A stretch of 40,811 nucleotides of DNA from a virus: positions 1 through 40,811 of IMG/VR virus record IMGVR_UViG_3300013102_000047; one strand, given 5' to 3'. A model generated the notes under the pieces. It did not search any database. It was given only the letters and a program-made list of their open reading frames with translations, and was not told the origin of the DNA. The translations under genes were made by a program, and so were the position numbers. This document shows positions 30,411-37,726 of this stretch, one piece after another. How positions within the stretch are numbered: position 1 is the stretch's first letter; every line of letters begins with the position of its first letter.

Positions 30411-30985
30411 CAGGCGTCCATCGACGGCAGGGCGTCGGGGAGGTCGAAGTTGGCTTCGAGCGGGATCATCGCGCCGTGCCAGTGCAGGGTATCCACCCAG
30501 TCCATGAACGAAGCCCAGCCCGGGAAGGACGCAGAGTCCCCGGTGCCGGTGGTCCACATCCTCGCCCCGACCCGGAGGATCAGGAACTCGTAGGACTTGC
30601 CGCCGGGAGCGAACTGCACGAGCATCCGCCATGCCCGCTGGCCCCTCGGCGGTGCGGCCGTACGCCGGGCCTTGACCTTCTTGTCCAGCTCCGCGATCCG
30701 TTCGGCGAGGTAGCCGAGGTTTTCGTGCGTGGCCTTGTGCTGGCGCTTCAGGTCAATGAGTTGCTGTTCGAGTGTCTTGGCCATGGGAGCTTCTTTCTGC
30801 TTGGTAGGTGTGGGGTACTTGATGCCGCCGCGACGGGCGGTAACGGGAACGTAGCCGATGGAGGTGTGGGCGAAGCCGTGCTCGTCGGCAACCATCGGGA
30901 TGCCGTAGGGCGTGGGCGGGTAGATGTCCCGACCGGACAGGCCGGGATCGTAGCGGCCGTCGTCGTACTGGTCCGCCATGCTCAT
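30410..30985 (-). CDS. Hypothetical protein with possible internal start, 191 aa
   Basis: The open frame runs from ATG 30985, which overlaps the previous stop as ATGA. Inside it, ATG 30784 is preceded by the leader-type sequence seen before other genes (CTACCA at 30801-30806 and AGAAAGAAG). So two genes appear to have been joined in frame through what looks like an intergenic leader. The first 67 residues are Pro/Gly-rich (YPPTPYGIPMVADEHGFAH). The later 124 begin MAKTLEQQLIDLKRQHKATH with a coiled coil and continue with RMLVQFAPGGKSYEF. The shorter product may be made separately. Confidence 0.6.
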   Translation of the reverse strand: MSMADQYDDGRYDPGLSGRDIYPPTPYGIPMVADEHGFAHTSIGYVPVTARRGGIKYPTPTKQKEAPMAKTLEQQLIDLKRQHKATHENLGYLAERIAELDKKVKARRTAAPPRGQRAWRMLVQFAPGGKSYEFLILRVGARMWTTGTGDSASFPGWASFMDWVDTLHWHGAMIPLEANFDLPDALPSMDA

Positions 30986-31188
30986 CCGATCCCCCTCAGC
31001 TTGGCGTCACGTGCCTTCGGGCCCATGGCCTTGATCCGCTTCAGGACATCGGCCACCTCGGCCTGCGTGTGTGAGCAAGTGCCTGTCCGGCCGAACTCGA
31101 TCCCGAACTTTCCGCCGCAAATGACGCACGGATCATTCAGCCCAATGTGCTTGGAGCGGGCAATCATGTCGCCCGTAATCTCAGCCAC
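30982..31188 (-). CDS. Small zinc-binding protein, 68 aa
   Basis: GTG 31188 lies within the end of the DUF3846-like gene. C21, C24, C38 and H40 (CVICGGKFG ... TGTCSHTQ) form a probable single zinc knuckle, followed by a basic helical tail, DVLKRIKAMGPKARDAKLRG. A nucleic-acid-binding role is possible. It is coupled to the following gene by ATGA. Confidence 0.65.
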   Translation of the reverse strand: MAEITGDMIARSKHIGLNDPCVICGGKFGIEFGRTGTCSHTQAEVADVLKRIKAMGPKARDAKLRGIG

Positions 31189-31564
31189 GGCGCTGAGCCG
31201 TCCACGTGTAGGTGAAGTCGATGACGCGCTGGGGCACGTCGGTGGAATCGCCCTCCTCGTCGGCGGGCCCGACCACCAGCCAGTCACCCACCAGCGGGGA
31301 ATGGTAGTCGCGGATGCCCATGCCATTATCTTTGGCGAACAGCTCCATCACCCGGGCGTTGACCCGGTTCTCGACGTCCTCGTGGAACAGGCCCTCGTCG
31401 TCGCCCATCAGGTAGAAGTCAGACCCGCGCATCCCGGTGAAGCACCGGGAGTCGGGGGCGACCAGATCGTAGAGCTGGTCGTTGTTGCTGTCGCTATTGA
31501 GGTCGATCACCTCGACCGGCTTGGACTCATCGAACGGGATGAGCACCGCTTTGGTGGTAGTCAT
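31181..31564 (-). CDS. DUF3846-like hypothetical protein, 127 aa
   Basis: The protein has 127 residues. It begins TKAVLIPFDESKPVEVIDL, which has the form of phage proteins with a DUF3846-type N-terminus, and contains a centre with FYLMGDDEGLFHEDVENRVNARVMELF. GPLVGDWLVVGP-like text near 90 (SPLVGDWLVVGPADEEG) is also typical of that group. Function in phage biology is unknown. ATG 31564 follows AGAAAGAGAA, and a palindrome copy lies 21 bases upstream, between it and the primase gene. Confidence 0.65.
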   Translation of the reverse strand: MTTTKAVLIPFDESKPVEVIDLNSDSNNDQLYDLVAPDSRCFTGMRGSDFYLMGDDEGLFHEDVENRVNARVMELFAKDNGMGIRDYHSPLVGDWLVVGPADEEGDSTDVPQRVIDFTYTWTAQRRG

Positions 31565-31585
31565 TGCGTTTCTCTTTCTGTCAGG

Positions 31586-31601
31586 TGACGACCGGTCGTC
31601 A
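31586..31601. promoter_or_regulatory. 16-bp palindrome after the primase-helicase gene
   Basis: An exact TGACGACCGGTCGTCA lying 14 bases after the primase stop and 21 bases before the start at 31564. Confidence 0.9.
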
Positions 31602-31615
31602 CTCTTGGTGGTTGG

Positions 31616-33205
31616 TTAGCCGATGACCACGCCGTTGCCGTCAACTTCACACGGCATCCACGGCATTTCCAGCGACTCCGGCTTGCCCCAGCGCATGTGC
31701 GTCGGGAAGTGCCGGGTGCGGACCCGGGGGAACCGGGTCTTCATGAACTCGTACACACCCTCGGTGTCCATCGGCGCCAGTCCGAAGCCGAAGTCCGGCC
31801 ACTTCAGGAACGTCGATGATCCGTACGGGCGGACACTGCGTTTCGTGTCCCCCGGCGCACGGTGCGGGGCGTGGTGCTCCATGATGAACGCCGTCCCGCA
31901 AATGCCGCGGGCGTCGTTCACCGCCTTCTTGATCTTCCGCGCCGTCTCGTCATCCTTCAGGTCCTTCGACGAGAGGTTGTAGAGCGGGCCGATGACCATG
32001 AGCTGAGGCTTGTACGCGCGGACCCGTTCCTGCAACCACGCGTGGCCGTCCTCGGAGGTGAGGTCCAGGTCGTTGTCCCACTCCTCGATCACGGTCAGCA
32101 TCCCCGGCTGGAGGTTGTACCCGTGCCGGGCACAGCGCCCGATCAGGTCCTTCCACGAGTCGAGCACCTGATCCGGGTGGTTCTCCGAGTCCACGATCAC
32201 GGTCCGCACCGGCGGCATCGCGAGTCCCGTCCACGGGTGCATCCCCGCGGCCGCCATCACCCCAAGCTGGCGGCACAGTGTGGACTTCCCGTGACCCTCG
32301 AAGCCGGTCAGCAGGAACCGGTCCCCTTGGGCGAGGACGTTCGGGATCACGAACGACGTCGGCGAGATGATCCGCTTGATGACGTCGAGGACGTCCACCC
32401 CGTAGGAGGTGCGGGACTCGTCGACCTCGGCGATGGTTTCGAGCAGGGAGCCGAGTGAGCCGCCCTTCTCGAAATGCTCGGTGATGTCCTTCGCCCCGTT
32501 CATCGGTTCCTTCACCGACACCAAGCACCCGAGGTTCGCGAGCTGTTCGCGGACCTGCCGTGCGTGGGTCCGGCCCGGGGTGTCCGTGTCCGGGATGATG
32601 ACGATGCTCGCCGGGGCGAGCAGTTCCGAGTACGCCATCGTCCACTTGCCCGCCCCCATCGGCGAGGTGGTTGCGACTTCCCCGCGCCGCCGCAACGTCT
32701 CAACATCCTTCTCGCCCTCGACGATGTAGATGGTCCGGCCCTCGTCCCGCGCGGCCAGCACTTCCGGGAGCCGGTACGGAACCCGGCGCACCCCGTCCAT
32801 GTTCCACGTCCACCCGGTCTTTTTCTCCGGGTCGGGGTGGCGCTGGCGGAACGTCTTCTGTCCTCCCTCCTGCGGTATGCGCAGGACCTCGAACAGCAGG
32901 ACGCCGTTCTCGTCGTAGTACGGGTAGATATGCGACGCCGGTCCGGCCGGTGTCCATTCCCCCTGCGGTGCGGACGTGTCCATTTCGTCCCGCGGTTTCA
33001 TCAGCGACTGCGGGTCGATCCGGCCTTCGAGGAGAATGTCCTCGATCCGGCAGTTTGCGTGGCAGGTCATGACAACGGGCTGGGTGGTGCCCGGCGCCAC
33101 GTGCAGGCTGGCGTTCCCGTCATCATGGGCGGGGCAGGGGGTCATCGACTGCTCCCCCGCCTTCGCCAGTTCAATAGACTCCGTCAAGCTGAGAGTCTGT
33201 CTCAT
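31616..33205 (-). CDS. DNA primase-helicase
   Basis: The 529-residue protein carries both halves of a T7-gp4-type enzyme in the usual order. A zinc site uses C24, H27, C48 and C52 (CPAHDD ... CHANC). A TOPRIM domain has IVEGEKD with E163 and IPDTDTPGR with D206 and D208. A RecA-like ATPase has the Walker A GFEGHGKST at 301-309 and Walker-B-like LMVIGPLYN at 402-410. It would unwind DNA and prime lagging strands. Length is typical. The start ATG 33205 is followed by LSLTESIELAK. A palindrome copy is 30 bases upstream. Confidence 0.93.
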   Translation of the reverse strand: MRQTLSLTESIELAKAGEQSMTPCPAHDDGNASLHVAPGTTQPVVMTCHANCRIEDILLEGRIDPQSLMKPRDEMDTSAPQGEWTPAGPASHIYPYYDENGVLLFEVLRIPQEGGQKTFRQRHPDPEKKTGWTWNMDGVRRVPYRLPEVLAARDEGRTIYIVEGEKDVETLRRRGEVATTSPMGAGKWTMAYSELLAPASIVIIPDTDTPGRTHARQVREQLANLGCLVSVKEPMNGAKDITEHFEKGGSLGSLLETIAEVDESRTSYGVDVLDVIKRIISPTSFVIPNVLAQGDRFLLTGFEGHGKSTLCRQLGVMAAAGMHPWTGLAMPPVRTVIVDSENHPDQVLDSWKDLIGRCARHGYNLQPGMLTVIEEWDNDLDLTSEDGHAWLQERVRAYKPQLMVIGPLYNLSSKDLKDDETARKIKKAVNDARGICGTAFIMEHHAPHRAPGDTKRSVRPYGSSTFLKWPDFGFGLAPMDTEGVYEFMKTRFPRVRTRHFPTHMRWGKPESLEMPWMPCEVDGNGVVIG

Positions 33206-33235
33206 GCGTCCTTCTTTCTAGCTGGCCGTCCTGAG

Positions 33236-33251
33236 TGACGACCGGTCGTCA
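33236..33251. promoter_or_regulatory. 16-bp palindrome before the primase-helicase gene
   Basis: An exact copy, 9 bases after the stop at 33261 and 30 bases before the primase start, placing it where it could control entry into the replication genes. Confidence 0.9.
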
Positions 33252-33260
33252 GGTTGTTGG

Positions 33261-33524
33261 TTAGTCGGCGACGTGGTGCCACGGCCGCGCTTTGTTCGCG
33301 GCGGCCTGCGCCTTGCGTTCCTTCACCAAAGCTTCCTGCGCGTCGGCCAGATACCACCGCAACCACTCCGCACTGGTCGGTTGCTGGTGCTTCTCCGCCT
33401 TCACCACCGAGTAGCGGGCGATGTGGATGGGGATGTCGACGAGGTCGTTCTTGATGGACCGGGCCGTGGCCAGCGCCTGCTCCGTTGGTTGCCATGTTTT
33501 CCGTGATGAGTCCGAGTCCGTCAC
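33261..33524 (-). CDS. Hypothetical helical protein, 87 aa
   Basis: The start is GTG 33524, with TTGGAG 7 bases upstream; a TTG at 33536 would overlap that site. The protein is helical with two long segments, TEQALATARSIKNDLVDIP and AEWLRWYLADAQEALVKERKAQ. It has no Cys and no membrane span. Between the primase and the HTH replication gene it may be a small loader or accessory, but that is position-based inference. Confidence 0.6.
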   Translation of the reverse strand: MTDSDSSRKTWQPTEQALATARSIKNDLVDIPIHIARYSVVKAEKHQQPTSAEWLRWYLADAQEALVKERKAQAAANKARPWHHVAD

Positions 33525-33592
33525 GGCACTCTCCAATCTTCTGAATCCGTGATGATGTTGTGGCCGTCGCGCGAGCCTCCCACTTAAGTAGG

Positions 33593-33599
33593 TGACGAC
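33593..33599. promoter_or_regulatory. Degenerate half of the 16-bp palindrome
   Basis: TGACGAC is intact but the other half reads ACCAGCA instead of CGGTCGTCA. It sits 68 bases before the start at 33524 and is a likely remnant or weak site. Confidence 0.4.
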
Positions 33600-33662
33600 A
33601 CCAGCAACACCGTTTTGTGATGGTGGTTAAAGAGATGGTGGTTCCCTGATGGTTCATAGGAG

Positions 33663-33740
33663 CCCCAGTTCAGGGGTCGCGGAACCCCAGTTCCGGGGTG
33701 GGGGTGAGCCCTAGTTCCGGGGTGAACTTTCTTCAGGGGT
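33663..33740. repeat. Iteron-like direct repeats beside the replication HTH gene
   Basis: Three 15-bp copies of CCCYAGTTCMGGGGT start at 33663, 33685 and 33709, 22 and 24 bases apart (about two DNA turns). A partial fourth, TTCAGGGGT, is at 33732-33740. The last copies overlap the 3' end of the HTH gene. Regular spacing next to a replication-type HTH protein suggests an origin or an autoregulatory site. Confidence 0.6.
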
Positions 33741-34016
33741 GATCCCCGGTTCCTCTTTTTGGGCAGGGAACAGGAGCCGGTACATGGTGGATTTTCCGGC
33801 CCGAACTTCCCGGTCCAGATACCCCTTCTCGGAGAGTTCCTTGATGACGTCCCTAGCCCACCGTTCGGAGCACCGGGCTTTCTTTGCCAGCCTTGGAATG
33901 GACGGCCAGCAACGGCCCTCATCATCGGCGTGGTCAGCGAGGCATAGCTGGATCAGCAGAGTGGTCTGATCGAACGGGCTCTCGTCCCATACGCGGGACA
34001 TAATCTTGATGCTCAA
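33711..34016 (-). CDS. HTH protein, replication-initiator type
   Basis: The protein has 101 residues from TTG 34016, behind AAGGAG with 6 bases spacing; an ATG at 34103 lacks a ribosome site. After MSRVWDESPFDQTTLLIQLCLADHAD comes the helix-turn-helix at about 36-75: CWPSIPRLAKKARCSERWARDVIKELSEKGYL. This is the layout of HTH_36-type and phage O-like replication proteins. The stop codon is inside an iteron-like repeat. It may bind those repeats, start replication and control its own gene. Confidence 0.75.
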   Translation of the reverse strand: MSIKIMSRVWDESPFDQTTLLIQLCLADHADDEGRCWPSIPRLAKKARCSERWARDVIKELSEKGYLDREVRAGKSTMYRLLFPAQKEEPGITPEESSPRN

Positions 34017-34116
34017 ACGCTTCTCCTTGGGTTTTGCTGGGGAGACGAACGAGGCATCAGGTAGAGTGGACCTTGCGGCACGTACCGTTTCCAGATGCCT
34101 CATACATCTGATGGAG

Positions 34117-34148
34117 AAAGCCTCCGGCTCCTAACCCGGGGGCTTTTT
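34117..34148 (+). terminator. Intrinsic-type hairpin with T tract on the plus strand
   Basis: AAAGCCTCCGG (34117-34127) pairs with CCGGGGGCTTT (34136-34146), 11 pairs with one G-T, loop 8 bases, followed by TTTTT ending at 34148. The tract is on the plus strand although neighbours are leftward. A CAGATG/CATCTG hairpin (34092-34110) is just before it. The stretch 34149-34229 holds no gene. It has a TTGACA at 34182 and TAGAAT at 34190 that are too close together to be one promoter. Confidence 0.65.
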
Positions 34149-34229
34149 CATGCTCACCATATCCCAAGAAATCTGACGTTATTGACAGGTAGAATGGGAG
34201 GGCGAGTTTCTTTCTGGTTGGTAGCCAAA

Positions 34230-34272
34230 CACTGAGGCCCCGTCTGCTTAGACCACAGACGGGGCCTCAGTG
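34230..34272 (-). terminator. 17-bp perfect hairpin after a leftward gene
   Basis: CACTGAGGCCCCGTCTG (34230-34246) and CAGACGGGGCCTCAGTG (34256-34272) form a perfect 17-bp stem with a 9-base loop, 8 bases after the stop of 34281-34715. On the minus strand it is followed by TTTGG, so it probably ends the leftward message there. Confidence 0.75.
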
Positions 34273-34280
34273 CTGTCCGG

Positions 34281-34715
34281 CTACGGGCGGTCGTCGTCCG
34301 CGGGCCAGCCGTGGTCTTCCGACGGCGGCTCCTCGTCGACGCCGTACCCCAGCGACGGGTCGTAACCCTCGACCGGGCCATCTTCTCCCGGGCCCTCCTC
34401 GGGGTCCACGTCCGGGGTCACCGGCACGGCAGTGAAGGTTCCGGCCAGCTCGGGGAACTGTTCGAGCAGGGCCTTGATCTTGTCCTCGGCCTTCTCCTGC
34501 TCGGTCTTGCGCCGGGTGTAGACGAGCCCGGCGGCCTTGAACTTGGCCTCCGCAATCTCGTGCAGTTCGCCGCGGTGCCGGTCGATGACCTCGCGCTCGG
34601 CTTCGTTGCGCAGACGGTTCTTGATCTGCTGTTCGGATTCGACCGGCTCGGCCTCGGCTACCTTGGCGGCGGTTGCCTTGGCGGCGGCGGGCTTACGGGT
34701 GGTTGCTGTTGCCAT
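34281..34715 (-). CDS. Hypothetical Lys/Ala-rich protein with acidic tail, 144 aa
   Basis: The protein has 144 residues. The N-terminus is repetitive and basic (TTRKPAAAKATAAKVAEAEP), like histone-type tails. A helical centre has KNRLRNEAEREVIDRHRGELHEIAEAKFK, and the C-terminus is acidic and Pro-rich. The bipolar charge suggests a DNA-associated protein. It follows the SSB gene with a palindrome between them, which fits a replication helper. ATG 34715 has AGGAGA upstream. No family was recognised. Confidence 0.65.
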   Translation of the reverse strand: MATATTRKPAAAKATAAKVAEAEPVESEQQIKNRLRNEAEREVIDRHRGELHEIAEAKFKAAGLVYTRRKTEQEKAEDKIKALLEQFPELAGTFTAVPVTPDVDPEEGPGEDGPVEGYDPSLGYGVDEEPPSEDHGWPADDDRP

Positions 34716-34759
34716 TGCTGTTGTCTCCTGTTGTGTGATGGTGCGAACTGGTTGGTAGC

Positions 34760-34775
34760 TGACGACCGGTCGTCA
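34760..34775. promoter_or_regulatory. 16-bp palindrome after the SSB gene
   Basis: An exact copy, 2 bases after the SSB stop and 44 bases before the start at 34715. The TTGGTAG leader element adjoins it at 34752-34758. Confidence 0.9.
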
Positions 34776-34777
34776 GG

Positions 34778-35389
34778 TTAGATTCCCGACGGCGGCCAGT
34801 CCTGACCCGGCTGGGCGGCGGGCGGCTGACCGTACCCGGGCTGTACCGGAGGCTGGCCATACCCCGGCTGGGCGGGGGGCTGTCCGTATCCGGGCTGGGG
34901 CTGTCCGTATCCGGGCTGGGGCTGGGCATACTGCGGCTGGGGGGCGCCGTATGCGGGCTGTGCGGGCGGCTGGGCCTGCTGTTGCTGGCCGTATCCCTGC
35001 GCCGCCTGCTGGGGTGCGGGCTGGTTGGAGTGCGGCGTGGCACGGAACCGGTTGGACGGGCCGAAGCTGGACTCGAAGTCGAACTTCAGTTCCAGCGAAG
35101 TCTTCTTCTCGCCCTCCTTCGTCTCGTACGCACGGGTGTGAATCTTCGCGTTGGTGACGAGGACAAGGTCCTTGTCCTTCAGCGAGTTCGCCGCGTTCTC
35201 GGCCATGTCGCGCCACAGATCGGCCGTGACCCACAGGGTTTCGGTGTCGTCGTACTTGCCGGTGGTTTCGTTCTTCCTCTGGTCGTTGGCGACGAGCCGG
35301 AGCTTCAGGTTCGCCGCGCCGTTAGGGGTGAACTTCAGGTCGGGGTCGCCGAACAGACGGAACTCGCCACTGATACGGGGGAGGGACAT
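34778..35389 (-). CDS. ssb: Single-stranded DNA-binding protein
   Basis: The 203-residue protein has an OB-fold at about 1-115: [64 protein letters not shown] and [22 protein letters not shown], the layout of phage SSBs. The rest is a Gln/Pro/Gly-rich linker with GYGQPP repeats. It ends PPSGI and lacks the usual acidic DDDIPF-like tip that recruits partners, so recruitment would differ from bacterial SSB. Repeats in the linker DNA run to about 34795-35000. Confidence 0.93.
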   Translation of the reverse strand: MSLPRISGEFRLFGDPDLKFTPNGAANLKLRLVANDQRKNETTGKYDDTETLWVTADLWRDMAENAANSLKDKDLVLVTNAKIHTRAYETKEGEKKTSLELKFDFESSFGPSNRFRATPHSNQPAPQQAAQGYGQQQQAQPPAQPAYGAPQPQYAQPQPGYGQPQPGYGQPPAQPGYGQPPVQPGYGQPPAAQPGQDWPPSGI

Positions 35390-35680
35390 TTACTTCTTAC
35401 CTTTCTTCGCGGGAATCCACTCGAAGTAGACGTCACCGTACCGGTGCCCGTCAGTTTCCTCTACTGAATGCCTCATGCTGACTTTGATACGTCCCTCATC
35501 CGTGACGAACGGGGGTCGGTTGTATGCCCTGACGGACTTGATGGTGGTCATGCGTACGTGTTCGCCTGCAAGCACCGCCATGTCAGGATTTTCTTTGGCG
35601 AGCTGTGCGATAGCGTCCCAGTCGTAGACTTGCGCGGGCCATCGCGCTGGGGGCACTGAACTAACGAGCTTCCCTTCCAT
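35390..35680 (-). CDS. Hypothetical protein, 96 aa
   Basis: The 96-residue protein has ATG 35680 with AAAGGAGA upstream, and its stop is adjacent to the SSB start. It reads VYDWDAIAQLAKENPDMAVLAGEHVRMTTIKSVRAY and ends RYGDVYFEWIPAKKGKK. The N-terminal helix, middle strands and basic end are compatible with a small alpha/beta protein linked to SSB. No motif of known function was seen. Confidence 0.65.
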   Translation of the reverse strand: MEGKLVSSVPPARWPAQVYDWDAIAQLAKENPDMAVLAGEHVRMTTIKSVRAYNRPPFVTDEGRIKVSMRHSVEETDGHRYGDVYFEWIPAKKGKK

Positions 35681-35701
35681 GTGAATGTGTCTCCTTTGTG
35701 G

Positions 35702-35746
35702 GCTGGCCGCCGCACCCGACGGGGGATGTCAGGCACGGCGGCCAGC
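35702..35746 (-). other. Hairpin in the leader of the SSB operon
   Basis: GCTGGCCGCCG (35702-35712) pairs perfectly with CGGCGGCCAGC (35736-35746), 11 bp, around a 23-base loop, just before the ribosome site of 35390-35680. The rest of the gap (35747-35816) has a dyad AAAGTCTACACTTT at 35774-35787 and two relatives of the 18-bp promoter motif. A leftward promoter here is likely but could not be fixed. Confidence 0.55.
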
Positions 35747-35816
35747 GGTCATTGTCTAGCCAGAGTGGTCGTTAAAGTCTACACTTTCCCCGGCAAAAGC
35801 GCAGACATTCTCTGGA

Positions 35817-36245
35817 CTAGAGGGAGGAGCCGAGGTGACGCTGAGCCAGCGCGCCGAGGTCGGCGACGTTCTTCGTCAGGCTCCCGAGCGCTTCGAGAAT
35901 CTGAGCCTGACCCTGCTCCAGATCGGCGATGCGCTGGCCCTTGGACTTCTTGCCGTCCGACGTCACGGCCTCATCCTCGTCCTGCTCGGCGGCCGGTTCC
36001 GGCACGACGACCGGGGCGGGGCGCTGGGACAGACCGGCCTCGTGCAGGATGGTGGCGACCTCACGCTTGGACACGCCGTAACGGGCGTTGGCGGTCTCGG
36101 CGATGGCGTCGACGATGTCGTACTCGCGGGCCTCCAGCGCTTCGCTCACCTTGGCGATGGCCGGGGCGTACTGGCTGGTGGTGTCGATGCCAAGTTCGGC
36201 GGAGACGACGACGGTGACGGTGGAGTTGATGGTTGCAACGGTCAT
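35817..36245 (-). CDS. Hypothetical helical protein, 142 aa
   Basis: The start is ATG 36245, behind AAGGAACC; the frame to 36353 extends over the palindrome and is not favoured. The N-terminus is Thr/Val-rich (TVATINSTVTVVVSAELGID). The centre SQYAPAIAKVSEALEAREYDI and SKREVATILHEAGL are helical, and the C-terminus is a coiled coil (DGKKSKGQRIADLEQGQAQILEAL). The helical KREVATILHEAG portion could be a small HTH. The protein may belong to the replication group by position, but its role is unknown. Confidence 0.6.
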   Translation of the reverse strand: MTVATINSTVTVVVSAELGIDTTSQYAPAIAKVSEALEAREYDIVDAIAETANARYGVSKREVATILHEAGLSQRPAPVVVPEPAAEQDEDEAVTSDGKKSKGQRIADLEQGQAQILEALGSLTKNVADLGALAQRHLGSSL

Positions 36246-36278
36246 GATGATGGTTCCTTCGGTTTCGGTTGGTGTACC

Positions 36279-36294
36279 TGACGACTGGTCGTCA
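36279..36294. promoter_or_regulatory. 16-bp palindrome, one-base variant
   Basis: TGACGACTGGTCGTCA, differing from the consensus in one central base. It is 33 bases before the start at 36245. Confidence 0.85.
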
Positions 36295-36320
36295 GGGTAG
36301 GTGGACGGTGTGTCCGGGAA

Positions 36321-36344
36321 CGGCAGGGACTTTCGCCCCTGCCG
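36321..36344 (-). terminator. Hairpin after the gene at 36362-37711
   Basis: CGGCAGGG (36321-36328) pairs with CCCTGCCG (36337-36344) around an 8-base loop in the gap between two leftward genes, 17 bases after the upstream stop. There is no T tract. It may be a weak terminator or an RNA-processing element beside the palindrome at 36279. Confidence 0.45.
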
Positions 36345-36361
36345 GACCCGCACGCCCCGTG

Positions 36362-37711
36362 CTAGTCGTCGGAGGAGGAGTAATCCTCGACGGTCCAGTC
36401 GTCAATCTCGATGTCATCGACGCCGGAGAGCATGCTCTCCAGCGCGTCCTGCACATCGGAGTTGCTGATGTAGTTGGACATGGAGTCGGTGTCGCCTTCG
36501 CACTCGACGTCGGAGATGGTGACGGTGGCGCTGGAGGTGGCCCGCAGGTTGGACAGTTCCAGCGTCATGCCGGTGCTGTTGCTGACCGCCCGGTCGATGG
36601 TGGATGACGGCGAGCCGATGTCAAAGGTGAAGTCGACGCTGACCTCGACGTCGTACTTCCGGTTCCGGCCGGTCATGCCGATGCTCGTGACGATGTCCTC
36701 ATACTCGGAGCACCACCCTTTCTCTTTGGCGAGTTCGTTCAGCGCATCGTTGAACTCGGTGAAGGACACTTCCAACTGGCGGGCCTCGGTGCGGAGCCGT
36801 GCCGCCTTCGTCGCGGCAGTGACCTGATCGTCCGCCGTCAGTTCGGGACGTTCGGGGATGGCAAGCTCGGCCCACCGGATGCTCTCGTGCCCGGGCAGGT
36901 TCTGCTCCGTGGTGCGGTGCCCGAGGTCGGACGGGTCATTGGTGAAGGTGTGCAGGTAGCCGTCGGAAACGAACCCGGCAGTGTTGTTCGCCGGGTCTGC
37001 CGGGCCGGTGAACACCGCCAGCTTCAGCGCCGCCCGCTCGTCCCTGTTCAGCGGCTCGGACCAGACAAGGTACTCCCGGCCCACGACCCGCTCCGGGTTC
37101 AGCGCCACCTGCCCCGCCATGTTCGTCACGGCCAGCCCGCGGGTCGGCCCGTCGGCGGCGTTGTCGATGAAGCGCACCACCTCGGGGACCGGAATCTCTG
37201 CGACCAGATCCTCCTCGGTCACTGACGACCGGTCGTCACTGGTGGGCTGGACCTCGATGTAGTGCGCCGACTCCACGTAGTTTTCCACCGGGGTGTCCCG
37301 TTCGGAGAAGTGCGGGGCGGTGCCGCGGCCGCCGATGATCGACCACGGGTTGTACGCCCGGTGCCGGTCGCCGCGGTGGTCCTCGTCGTTGTAGCGGACG
37401 AGGTAGCTGGCGCCCTCACGCTCGCCGAGAACCCGGTAGGTCCGGCCGTTCACCGGGGTCGGGTCGACGATGGCGCCGCGGAGCCGGAGCGTGGAGGTCG
37501 GGCCGTCGAACAGCCAGCCGTCCCCGGACCCGGCGGCCATGACGTACTGGAAGGTGCCGATGTACTCCTGCCCGGCGGGGGTGGTGGAGCCCGTGACCCA
37601 GAGCATCAGTTGCTGGGCGGCGACGGACATGATCGGGGTCGGGTTGGCCACCACCGGGGTGTCGGAGGCGGGCGGGCGGACCATGGTGCGTGTCAGTGTG
37701 GCGAGGGGCAT
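36362..37711 (-). CDS. Unrecognised protein with in-frame palindrome, 449 aa
   Basis: The protein has 449 residues. It opens MPLATLTRTMVRPPASDTPV and contains beta-type text (TYRVLGEREGASYLVRYNDED), a region with RFIDNAADGPTRGLAVTNMAGQ, and a later helical part, KAARLRTEARQLEVSFTEF. The C-terminus is acidic (WTVEDYSSSDD). A palindrome copy at 37223-37238 is read in frame as DDRSS. No catalytic motif, signal peptide or membrane segment was found. It is one of the longest genes of the right end, so it is likely to matter, but no family is claimed. Confidence 0.65.
   Translation of the reverse strand: MPLATLTRTMVRPPASDTPVVANPTPIMSVAAQQLMLWVTGSTTPAGQEYIGTFQYVMAAGSGDGWLFDGPTSTLRLRGAIVDPTPVNGRTYRVLGEREGASYLVRYNDEDHRGDRHRAYNPWSIIGGRGTAPHFSERDTPVENYVESAHYIEVQPTSDDRSSVTEEDLVAEIPVPEVVRFIDNAADGPTRGLAVTNMAGQVALNPERVVGREYLVWSEPLNRDERAALKLAVFTGPADPANNTAGFVSDGYLHTFTNDPSDLGHRTTEQNLPGHESIRWAELAIPERPELTADDQVTAATKAARLRTEARQLEVSFTEFNDALNELAKEKGWCSEYEDIVTSIGMTGRNRKYDVEVSVDFTFDIGSPSSTIDRAVSNSTGMTLELSNLRATSSATVTISDVECEGDTDSMSNYISNSDVQDALESMLSGVDDIEIDDWTVEDYSSSDD
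37223..37238. promoter_or_regulatory. 16-bp palindrome inside a leftward gene
   Basis: An exact copy within the coding sequence of the 449-residue protein, encoding DDRSS in the reading frame, as also seen in the tape measure gene. Confidence 0.85.
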
Positions 37712-37726
37712 GACAGTGGTTCCCTT

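Noticed and set aside
33202-33657. A 151-codon minus-strand frame over the primase start, palindrome and the 87-residue gene.
   Set aside because: It overlaps better-supported genes in another frame and reads the palindrome and leader as codons.
34017-34103. An N-terminal extension of the replication HTH protein to ATG 34103.
   Set aside because: No SD sequence for that ATG, while TTG 34016 has AAGGAG at good spacing.
34182-34195. TTGACA followed by TAGAAT on the plus strand.
   Set aside because: Only two bases separate them, so they cannot be the -35 and -10 of one promoter.
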